Shown: positions 36,111 through 47,156 of the stretch, one piece after another | Numbering within the stretch: the first letter of the stretch is position 1 | Layout of the letters: each line of letters opens with the position of its first letter | NCBI GenBank assembly: GCA_020809705.1 | Contig: CP085828.1 | Span: 6,448,001-6,512,000 of the forward strand | Length of the DNA: 64,000 nt | Direction: 5' to 3' | From: Calonectria ilicicola | Taxonomy: Eukaryota > Ascomycota > Sordariomycetes > Hypocreales > Nectriaceae | The notes under the pieces: generated by a model | Told to the model about the DNA's origin: nothing | Seen by the model: the letters and a program-made list of their open reading frames with translations, nothing else | Database searches by the model: none | Made by a program: the position numbers and the translations under genes

Positions 36111-39100
36111 ATGGAAGTGGCGGATATGGCACAGTCCGTCCAGGCGGCAAAGTGCTTAGTGGATGAGATTTGGCGGGAACATACCTTTGACGGCACAATA
36201 GACAAGCGGGATTCATTTATTGGACGAAGTCTCCAAAATGCAATCGAAGTGTAAATGGCCTACATGGATTCCCAGTCCTTCAACCCCAAAGCTAACTGAG
36301 TAGTCTATCGGATCAACTGTACGAAAAAGAAACGCATTTCCTCCTGGAGCTGATCCAGAATGCAGATGACAACCAGTATCTAGGTGAGGTGCCAACTATC
36401 AAGTTAACTTATAAAAAAGGGAGCCTTCGGATTGACTGCAATGAGATTGGCTTTACTGAAAACGATGTCAAGGCGCTTTGCAGCATCGGCCAGAGCACTA
36501 AGACTGGGCTGGGCCGTTCCACTCAATACATTGGGGAAAAGGGCATCGGTTTCAAGTCTGTATTCAAGGTGGCTAGCGTCGTATACGTATCCTCGGGTCC
36601 ATTCTCCTTCAAGTTCGACCAGTCGGAAACCATGGGCCAGATCGCGCCTCTTTGGGCCGAATTCCCCGAGCCAACCTTGCCTGGACACACATCATTCTAT
36701 CTCCAACTGTCGGAGGGTTGCAATGAAGAAGTGATTGTACAAGAGCTTCGAAATCTTGATCCCACCCTACTAATATTCCTACGAAAGCTGAAAAAGATTA
36801 GGCTTTTGGTCGTACCAGAATACGGCTATCCGTGGGAACGCAGCCTCTGGAGAGAGGATATAATAGAAAACGGCAGACCCGTGGCCATATTGCGCAAGGA
36901 GCACCAGGTTTCAAGATATGTAATCATCAAGCACCAAGTCCTTCAGCTTCCGAGAGAAGATAAAAGAGAAAGCTGTCCAGCCTCAGAAGTATTGCTCGCT
37001 TTTCCGATCCTAGACATTCAGAACCCACGTATAGAGAAAACCCACTCGGTATACTCTTTCCTACCTATTCGCGATTACGGCTTCAAGGTCAGTAAACCCA
37101 AACACATCTGCGATAAAAAGGTCTCACACAAGAGGCTAATTTTGTCATAGTTTCTATTACAGGGAGACTTTCTTCTCACGGCCAACCGGGAAGATGTCAT
37201 CAACTGCCTTTGGAACCAGACTATTCGCGACGCAGCCGCCGACGCGTTTGTGACAGCTGTTGATTATTTTAATTCGGGGCCTCAAAGATACAATTGGCCT
37301 TATTACCTCCCTACTGAAAACATCAACGGGTTTTTTCAGCCACTAAAGGATTTGATTCTTCAAAAACTCAGCAACGCACTAGTGCTGGAATCCTGCGCCA
37401 GTGTACTAGCCACCCCACCATCACTTGCCTACATCCTACCGTACAAATTTCTATGTGAAGGGAGGATCCCTTTTACTCTACATGAGAAAACCGCACCCCG
37501 GTACCTTTCATTAAAATATTCAAGCGATGTCGGAACCATACTGTCCGAGTTGGGCACTAAGACGCTTGATGCAGTCGGGTTTCTACAAGATCTAAATTGG
37601 ATCATTTCCAATGATCCTCACTTTTTCCGCGAGAAACCCTCGGATTGGCACTCCCAACTCACCGAAACCTTGCTGACTTTAGCAGCGGATGAACAGAACA
37701 GGCTTTTGATAAGTGAGATGGACATTATCCCTCTGCGAAATGGCGAATGGACAGCTCCCCGGAACGATTCAATATACTTTAGCAGAGACCTATCGGCCCT
37801 TGATATTCCTAGAGCCGTTCAGATCAATATTGTTGATCCTATAGTTCAAGCAGATTTCAATCGCAAAAGTTTGTTTACGCATCTTGGAGTCAAGTTCTGC
37901 CCCGAAGCGAATCAAATATGTCATCAGATTGTTAAATTGCACAACTCCGATACATTTGATCCCTATCTGCTGACACGGGATGAATTGCTTTCCCATGTTA
38001 AATTCATGTTCAATTCCTCGTTCCAACCTCCAGAGGGTACCAGCCTGTGGTTTGCGACAACCAAAGGTGGACGAGCCAAGGGATCTCGTTGCTATATGCA
38101 CGAAATTGCCCCAACACCCCCAGACGCTGGTCGGCACCTGATGCGTCGGGCAATTGCAGCAAGAGTAGAAAGGAATCTCCGATCGCAGAATGTCGCGAGC
38201 GAAATCCGCAAGCACCTTGAGACGGAATACCCGTTCATCCACGAGATTTACACAGATGCGAACCCCGATAGTCCGGGCTGGTTCGGTTGGCTCAAGAGAG
38301 CTTTTGGATTAGCGACACGACCCAGAATTCGCTCGATAAAGACGGATTTAAAAGGGAACTTCAGCCTTTCTGAAGAATTTAAATTCTTATTTCGTACCTA
38401 TAATACATCAGACGTCCTCCAGCTCCTAAAGGGGTTTTGGCATGAATACTCTGGGTCGGTTCTTGAAGCCGAAAACATCAGGGATCAAATCGCATCGATG
38501 AAAGTAAAATGTTACTGGGGTCAGTCAACAAATACTTGCAGTGTGCCACTTAGAGAGGCATTTTTGCCAGGTATTGACAAGTTTGTGGACGAGTCATCTC
38601 ATGTCCCCATGTTGGTTGTTAGCGATCCCGGTGACCCAAGCTGGCACATGCTTGAAAACTTTGGTGTTGCAGTGAACAAAGGTTTCCAATACTACTTCAA
38701 GTGTTTGCAGAGCATGCGATTGCATAGCCCACCTAAGGATGTCGTGACTCACGTCTACCGAAAAGTCCAGGTTGAATACGACGACAATGAGAGGTTTATC
38801 AAGTAAGTAGGCATTAATGGACAATAAGTGAACAAAATATGCTAAGACTAAATAACCAGAAAAGCTTTCATGACTCAGCGCTTAATATATGTCAGGGCCT
38901 CTTTGTCAAAGGCAAGCTCGGAAATGCGTTGGATTACCGGAAAGGAGTGTATTGAGCAAAACGTCGACATCGTGTCCGAGTATCATAGAGGCGTTACTCT
39001 ATTCCGGGACCTCTTTGAAATGGGATCCAGCAATATTAAGCGGCTGTTGAAGGCTGCAATAATGATAGAGGAGGGAGCTAGTTTAAACGATAGGCTACAA

Positions 39101-42100
39101 ACGTTGGTCGGGATAAATCGAGCTCTCCAAGTATGGAAAACCGAGGACGCAAGACGAGCTTTCGAGACCCTGAATGCCTGGGTGCCAATATTTCCTATCC
39201 TTCAAGGGCGGAATGGCAACGAATACGATGCAGTAGCGCCCTTAAAACCGGCATTCCCACCATGGTTCATTGCCGATCGCCACCACCTGCGGGACAGTTT
39301 TCTCGGTCAAGTGGACCTTCTTGCCTTTGAACCCGAGGACCTGGGTCTTATTGAAGACTTTTTAAAGGTTCTAGATACGGATTCAAGAAGACTGTCAAGG
39401 ATTGTGACGAGCAAGGCAAGTCCTTCGGGGAAGCCCAGGCGCAATAAGGCTTACACCATGGCCCTAAGAGACAAAGTGCCATACATTAGCGCGTACGTTT
39501 GCCTCAACAAAATAGAGGGGGATTTCATTTCATTTTTCTTTTTTAAAAAGAAAGCCCAAAGAATGAAGTAAAGACTTGTATAATTTGATCTTGTCGTGCT
39601 AATGAATCTCTTATCCTAGATTGATACCGAAATCAAGACCAAATCGCATTGCTGACATGGAAAAACTTCGTCGTGTTGAAGTCAGCATAGCCCCACGAAT
39701 TGTACAAACACATACATTTAGCTACGGAAGCCGCGATTTCACTGGCCAGGACATGGAAGGAGAGGTGGCTTTGTCTGTGCAAAATGGTCGCTTGGAGATC
39801 TTTATGACCAGAGAGAATATCTCTGCCGCTTTACCACCCCCCGAACTCGTGAATGGGATAATTCATCTTTACGAAATTATCAACCCGGTACACAGAAATC
39901 TGATTCAATTCGCTCTTGGCGAGTCGAGCTTGGAGCGACTGTGGAATGCATTTCGAAGAGAAGGCATACATGTATCAGAGTCTTCCCTTGAAGGTACGGT
40001 CTCAGTATATTCTCATGTTATCATTTCCGAACACCACGACCTGAACTCAAAGATAAACCAACTGACCTCCGAATTAGATGAGGTTGGAATTTATGCTACG
40101 CTTCGGCGTGACGAGTTTTTAGATATTGCTCTGTCTGGGGATGAGGCAGATGATGCGAAGTCTAATGACGATGGCATCATGTCAAAATTTCAACACATTC
40201 CTGCCGTTATAACAGAAAAGTCCCACGATGAAATAGATAGGAGGCTGCCGTTGCAAGCATTCAAATGGTCTCAGAGATTCTTATATCGAAATACCGTGAG
40301 CGATCCAATGGTGGATTACAGGACCGTGCTGCGAAAAGAGCCAGCCCATGCCCAATATTTAGCAGAAATGATTGTGAGTGACCAAAATATATTGGAGGCA
40401 TGACGGAATAAAAATGCTAATAAGGATATAATAGACTTCAAGAATTCTTCAGATCCATTTAGGGACGTCCTACGATCCAGAATTGCATTGGACTAGCCCG
40501 CTCCGAGTTAGAGCGGGCTACAGCATATTTCCCTATACTTTATCGACGCATGCTCCCTTCATCATAGCAGACCGTGAGACTAGTGATAAATGTACGGAAT
40601 TTCTCATTGGTCATGGCTACTCGGAAGCCGCAAAACAGGCCTGGAAGGAAAGTAGCCCGGCGTACCATTTTGACATCGCTGTCTCATCTGGGAATTCGGC
40701 ATCTGAGTTTTCGTGGACTACCCAACAGTTTGAGAGGGTGAGTTCTCATTGCAGTTCTTAAACATAGCTGTGGTATACATTCTGATCATAGCTAATTTAT
40801 TCCTAGATGAGAAAGTTCCGAACAGAGAATCAACTTGAATCCAGCGACAACCCAAAACTTGAAAATGTCCACGTTTTAGTGAGAATTACCGATGCCTTCA
40901 AAAAGCCTAAACTTAGCCTTTTTGTCGATCCGTGGCGTATGTTTATTTCAGATAACCTGGTATTTCAAAAAGACTGGGCCCTTTCAGCTGCCATTATTGG
41001 TGATTATGAGCATGATCTTCAACCGCAAGAAGTATCGTGTCAATCAAGTATGTACACGCAGAACACGCAGTCACTACCGCCACCAGCGTCAATAATCATT
41101 GCTCGGTCTCCAATTCACAATAAATGCCCTAAAAAGGTGGATCCTAATTGTCCAAATAACTTGGTCAATACCACACCGGGCCGAACGATAACGATCCAAA
41201 CCAATGGATATTTTGATACCGAAAATTCATCAACATTTCGAAACAAACCTCCAGAAGCAAATTCTTCACTTGAGTGTCTGAATATAGGAATTCCTCCAGA
41301 GGGTCTAGGTACTACTTCAAGCTACTTATACAAACCTTTAAACAAAAACAGCATCCGACTGATCATGCTGCACCCCGGAAGCAAAGACACAGAGCTTCGC
41401 GCAGTCGTGTTTCACTCTCCCCTTCTCCTCACGAGCAGTTTTCAGGCGATTTCATATACATGGAACAAGGGAATACTTTCGCACTCGCTCTGGACTCCAG
41501 AAGGTAGTATCGCAATTACTGCCTCGTTATATGCGGCTCTGCGCTCATTGAGACATGAAAAAGAAGCATTGACTCTCTGGGCGGACGGCGTCTGTATTCA
41601 CCAAAAAGATACAAAAGAGAAGATGGAGCAAATTCGTCTTGTACCGCAGGTATTCCAACGAGCAACATGCGTGATGGCCTACCTTGGAGATGATGACAAG
41701 GATCGTAACGCACTGGAGGTTCTGATGCAAATCCGTGTTAACGAGGCTCTCAGTACTCTAGGAGAGGAATGGCCCAAGGATCTTGCACCCATACCGTCAG
41801 ATTGGGCGGGAAAACGCATACCACCCTCAACCAGTGCTGTTTGGGGAGATATAGGCGCGATTTTTGACAGGCCTTGGTTTCAGAGAGCCTGGATTATCCA
41901 AGAAGTGGTTGCTGCTGTCAGTGTCAGGGTCATTTGTGGTAGTTGGATGATAGATTGGAACGACCTCCTCACTGCGATCGAAATTATCAAGCGAGAGTCG
42001 CAGGTCCCATGCTCTGATGCACTTGCGACCGCTCCTAAGAAGTGGGAGCGGTTTTTGACGTTAGCAGCTCAGCGCGAACGAGAAGCTCGACACGATCGAC

Positions 42101-43038
42101 GACCGCTGTTGGAGCTTCTCGAGGATTTTCGTTCCGCCAAGGCAACTCTTGACCATGATCGCTTCTTCTGCCTTCTCGGAATCGCCATAGATGGAAACAA
42201 TCCAGATTTTGTCTTGGACTACGAAGTAAGCTTTGCTTCTGTTGTTCGCAAATACGCCTGGGCCTTCATTCGACAGGGAAAAGTGATGGAACTTCTCCAT
42301 CGAGCTGGAATCTCTTCACGACCATCAGAGCAATTCCCAACCTGGATACCGGATTGGACGGTCATAAAACCAGACTGCCTGCGCTCTTTGGCGCATCATG
42401 GCATGCCTTGCGCTGCGTCGACAACAACGCAACCTCGAATCGATTTTAACCCGGCGGTAAATGAATTTGAGTTGGGGGTGCACGGCATAATTGCGGACAC
42501 GATAAAAGTTGTTGGCAAAGTGCCAAAAGAACGAGATAGTCTACATGGCTATTTCAACGAAGTGGATAGGATGATAAAGATCGTGCACCCTGACCACGAT
42601 GATGATGTTAGATGTCAAGTACCTATCGCAAACACTTCATATTTAAGATCTGGCGGGATCAGCATGAAAGACTCATACGCTGCATTGAGGAGATACGCCA
42701 AGGAAACCAGATCCAAGAAAGGAACGGCAGACGAAAGGAACGAACAAGATGAAACCACAGAGTCGCTGTGGATCCGGGGCCAAAATTATTACCTCGCTCT
42801 TCAAGATCTGCCTGGTTGGAAGTTAATCGTCACCGAAATGAAATATATTGGCATCGCCCCGGCCAATGCCCAGCGAGGCGACTTGGTCAGCATCATTGAT
42901 GGCGGCGTGGTTCCATTCCTTATCAGGAAAAGCAAGAAGGGAAAGTTCCAGCTGGTAGGGGAGTGTTATATTCACGGCCTAATGAATGGAGAAGCCAGCG
43001 AGCTAGGAGCAGTCAAAGAAGTGATTGTCCTACGTTAA
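36111..43038 (+). CDS. GHKL ATPase (sacsin/NOV-type) - DUF3883-like - HET domain fusion protein
   Basis: Seven exons: 36111-36250, 36304-37087, 37151-38802, 38860-39492, 39620-40373, 40435-40737 and 40807-43038. They sum to 6498 nt, 2165 residues, and every junction keeps frame with GT-AG ends. Residues 48-140 are an HSP90/sacsin-like nucleotide-binding domain: N-box ELIQN (E62, N66), RIDCNEIGF (89-97) where a D-x-G would usually be, and the glycine lid GEKGIGFKSVF (124-134). Residues about 140-1320 match the long NOV-type body (for example LTANREDVINCLWNQ). Residues about 1370-1470 look like the NOV/DUF3883 end: YHFDIAVSSG, QQFERMRKFR, VLVRITDAF, LFVDPWRMF. After a polar linker the HET domain starts near residue 1600: FQAISYTWN (about 1634), LWADGVCIHQ (about 1680), VFQRATCVMAYLGD, RPWFQRAWIIQEVV and LLGIA. 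HET domains trigger cell death in fungal incompatibility. An NLR-like sensor role is inference. The start could also be the Met 5 codons later. Confidence 0.92.
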
Positions 43039-43916
43039 AAGTGCAGAAGAAAGTATACTGAGAAATTTTCATGTTCTACAAGTACAGAGGAAGAAACTGG
43101 ACCAATAATGAACCTAATAATCATGTATAATTAAATTTCATTATCCGAAACTTTCATAGAATTGTGAGGCGAAAGGTTAATTGGAGTTAAATATCCTATT
43201 TTCTTGGCAGGATGGAACATCGTATTTCATGACAAAGATAGCAAGGGAACCCCTTGGAAATATACAAAGGGGAGAGGCGACCAATGAGCAAAGCGCAAAT
43301 GATCCGCCTCTGCTTGAACGATTTTGTTTGACAATATAAAAACACCAAATGAAATGTAGCCGGCAAATAGACTCAGGGATATCATTAAAAATGAGGACCA
43401 ACGTTGAACCTAACTTGGTATACGTTTTTGACAATAATCGCAAACACATTCGGACACATCACAGAAGTATAAGTCATAAAATTGGTGGTTCAACTGTGAA
43501 GTTATTCATTTTCTCTCTTTTATCTACTCCGGAACCAGCTCTACTCTCTTAGAGTGCTGGATTTTGAGGGTCCCCCATCAACGTCTCTTTTTTTTTGCAC
43601 CTGCGACTTCATACCGATTTAGGCGAACAAAACCCCATTTTGCTGGCCATAATAAAAGCCCCAAAGAAGTTAAAAACAAAAAAAAAGTCGTCGAAATTCC
43701 TTTTTGAAAACGTATCAACGATGCCACCCAAATGGATGGGCTGCTCTTTCATAAAACATAATGAAAACAACACATGAAGCGCGCGCTACCATTGGCCAAG
43801 GCTCGACCATGCCAGAAAAAACAAGCGGGAAAAGTTACAGTAAATCGGAGAAATAAGAAAAAGATGTTGCGCTTAAAGTATGCGCACCAGCCATGCCAGA
43901 TTCGATGTTTTGGTGG
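43039..43916. other. convergent 3' region between the ATPase-HET gene and the Zn2Cys6 gene
   Basis: About 880 bp, AT-rich, where the two genes face each other tail to tail. It should hold both 3' UTRs. Small open frames here have no coding character. Confidence 0.65.
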
Positions 43917-46900
43917 TCAGACATTGGATGAAGGGGCAGAAGCATCTAGTCCCGGGAATTGCGAGGGGTCCATGGCCATGTACTCGAGCAGATCGAGACC
44001 GCCAACATTCACGCCCTCGGCTGTCATAGCAACAGACGTGTTCTCCATATTCTGGAAAAAAGCCGGACCTGGTGGCAGATACCACATCTCATTGCCTGAG
44101 TTGCCCCAATCTTCCAACAGACCGATATCGATATTCGAAACGCTATTTTCGGCGGCAGTGGGCGTGGACGGACCGAGTGAGGCATTGCCTGGGTAGGGAA
44201 AGTTTCCTGTCGATAGATCAAATGGCGTGGCCGAGATATTATTTGGTTCATGGGTGGGGGAGCTGGAACGATCTGAATGACGGGTGAGCATGAGTTATTC
44301 GGATATGTTAGATCAGACTTACAGTTTCCATTGAGTCCATCTCGGAGCTTTTGGGCATGTCCTCCCACCCAATTTGTGCCATTCTCTCCGTTGGGCCCGT
44401 TTCCATTGGTTCCATTTGTAGTTTCAGGCACGGGACTTTGCCCTCTTCCTGATGCTTGTTGCATAGTCGGGGCTTGGATGAAGCGGTTTCGTAGTCGGCT
44501 TGTTAGAGACTCAAGAAGGTCGGCAAATCTAATTCCCAAATGAACATCGTCAACAACGCAGTTTCGAAGTGCTTCAACAGTTGAATCCATCAGCTCAATA
44601 CTCTTCTTGACATCTGATCGCGGAGCACCAAGCGCAAAAGTCTTAAGTAAAAACATGGCGCCGCTAATAATGCGAAAATACGTTCGGACAGGCGCATGCT
44701 TGAGATAATCTCCAGGCAGGAGGCCTTCGACAACGGTTTTTAGGAGATTTCGGCTTCCATCAACAACCTCCCGAATGTATTCTTGATCATGGGCGGTAAA
44801 GCCGCCCAGTTGACCGAGTGGGAGCTTACCAAAGTTGATCATGGTTTGCGGAGAAAGTTGCTGATGCCCATTTGTCGTTTGAACCATGTGTTGGTTTAAC
44901 CCAGCCATGTTCCCGGCATTGCCTGCGTTGCTCGTACAACGCTCGACAACGGCTTGTAGAGAAAGCGAGTTGATGTAGATGCGAACATACTCATATTCAA
45001 TTGTCAGAATATGACGTATGAACGGGGGCAGTCGAAATAGTTCGAATTCTCTCCACCAATCTCGAAGCAAGGGTACAAAGTCCCTGAGTAGATCAACGTA
45101 CTTGCCGCTTTGAATGATTTGGGTGGTATGCTTTCGTGAACGGAAGAGTTTCTGGTTGCCCATGTGCATAGCATTGCTAATGCCAGCCCAGCAGTGGATT
45201 ATTTGATCATCCAGTTCCAGGTCGGGCACATAGTTGAAAGCATTAGAACAGGATGATGGATTAGTACCTGGAGTGGTACCTTCATGGGATACGGGACGTT
45301 TTCGAGAGATGGCAGGATCGCTTTTTCGTAGGTGGTCAGGAGCCATGTTTGTCCAACCTAAACGGCCTGCAAGTTGAGTGGCGTAGATGAGAAGGAGGCG
45401 TTTGATACGATAGGCACGTTGTCGGTAGGCTTCCTCTTTGTACTCGAGTCGCATAATGGCGTCGTCCTTGAGCATTTCATCGATATCGTCGAAAACTCCA
45501 AGCTCGTAAGCCAGGCCATTGGCAGTACTCAAGAGCATCCAGCACATTCTATCACTCCTCCACGCCGGCTCCAGCCAACTTTCGATTCTCTTGCCACCAA
45601 AACTTTGACCGAGGGTATTCGAAGGGTCCTCTTCGGCAGCCGTGACAGGTATCATGTGCTCATTCATAGGCAGCACCAATTCGTCTGTCGCTTCAGTTGG
45701 AGGAAAGTGGAGAGCTCTTGGGTGCCATTCTGTGAGAATCATCAGAGACTCGATGGTACCCAACGTACGCAAACTTCCCTTTCGAAGTCCACGCCAAGGA
45801 GCTGTACTGCTGGTCTGTGACTCGTCAAACACCGAAGCTGAAGGTGGTACACAGAAACCCCCTCCGAAGGCCTCCTGTCCCCACAAACAGCGCTCAATCA
45901 TGCCTCGCAAGTAGGTCCAGAGCTGCTCATGGATAGCATGTGAGCGGCAATGCCCGCCTGTCCCAGGCATTTGTCGATACCGGGACGCAATGGTCAGCAA
46001 AGTAATGGTCAAGATCGGCTCTTCGTATAGCAGCGTAGCGTGTGAGGCTGGGTTACTAAAGGTGGGCGGCGAAATAGGCGTCAAGGGTGACAGGTATTTA
46101 TAATAACTATTATTGGTCAGCTCAACAGTCCCCAATTCACAACCGTCTTATAGGGGGAATTCTTACTAGTCAATATATTCAATCGCCTCGGCGGCAGTAA
46201 ACCAACCAGCTCGAACAAAGCGAAACCTCTGCCAAGCCGCAATCGCTTCCGCGTACCCAGGTTGGCTGCTCAGCTCTGGCTGGGAAAGCTCAGGGTCAAT
46301 AGGCTGTTCCATCCTCATAGATCTACCTCTTTGAGAAATATGTTTTGGAACACCATCGTGGGCGAAAGATGACCGGGGAGTTTGCTGGGGCATAGACATG
46401 CTATCTTTACGCTCATGGCTTGCAGCCGGACTACTGATGTTAGTTGATGATGATTGGTAGATTGGGCAAAAAGCAAGATATCACAAAGCCAACCGTTGAT
46501 GGAAAATCTACAGAAACATACCTATCTGTTGCTGCCTTGTAAAGCAAGTCCAGAGCATCATGAGGTCCAAACACACTGCGGCGCATAACTGTCTGCGCCT
46601 CGAGGTTCTCGAGGGTTTGGTTTCCATCGCCATCGGGACCAAAATCGCTATCCCTTCTGCCGCTTCTGCTGCCATCAGGTCGGCGCAGTGGCTGAGCGCG
46701 ACCGTGTGAACCACCAGGAGTCAGTGGCATATTGTTGTAGACGCGGCGATCGATAAAAGGAGCAGGTGGTGGTGGGCTTGCGTTTGCATTCAAGCGTTTT
46801 CGTCCATTGCGAATGATATATTCGTCGCCATCGCTGCCTTCGCCATCTTCGTTCTTGCGCTTGCGACGAGTTGCACTGAAGAAACATTCTTTGCTCTCGC

Positions 46901-47156
46901 GACGACAGCGAACACAGGGAGGATCGTGTGGGTTATCAACACTTCCTAAATCGCATCGGACTTTGCGACGGCGACACGGAATACATGCCTGGTAGACGCG
47001 CTTGTGTTGGGCTTGCTGACTTTGCGATGCCTGGTTTGGGGTAGGGACCTGGTTGGGAGTATTGGATTGGTTTTGCGGGTTTGGAGTCGAAGAGGAACCG
47101 GTAGGGCTTGACTCTGCGCCGACGGAAGGCGCCTGGGCGGACCCATAAGGGGCCAT
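43917..47156 (-). CDS. Zn(II)2Cys6 transcription factor with fungal-specific regulatory domain
   Basis: Four exons on the minus strand: 47156-46522, 46433-46167, 46106-44323 and 44272-43917, total 3042 nt or 1013 residues. The zinc cluster is complete: C58-x2-C61-x6-C68-x12-C81-x2-C84-x6-C91, with basic residues between (CRRRKVRCD) and RRKRK after it. It should bind CGG-type half-sites as a dimer in the nucleus. The insert with [14 protein letters not shown] is the form I associate with Aro80-type regulators of aromatic amino acid catabolism, so that is my best guess but not proven. The N terminus is Gln/Asn/Pro/Ser-rich. Exon 3 carries the middle homology region (for example [26 protein letters not shown]). 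The C-terminal exon is an acidic/Pro-rich likely activation domain. The 49-60 nt introns have GTATGT, GTAAGA and GTAAGT donors. It is convergent with the ATPase-HET gene. Confidence 0.92.

Noticed and set aside
40807..43038. HET region as a separate gene starting at the ATG at 40807
   Set aside because: That ATG follows an acceptor (CCTAG) and the first 60 codons complete the DUF3883-like region of the previous exon; splicing keeps frame.
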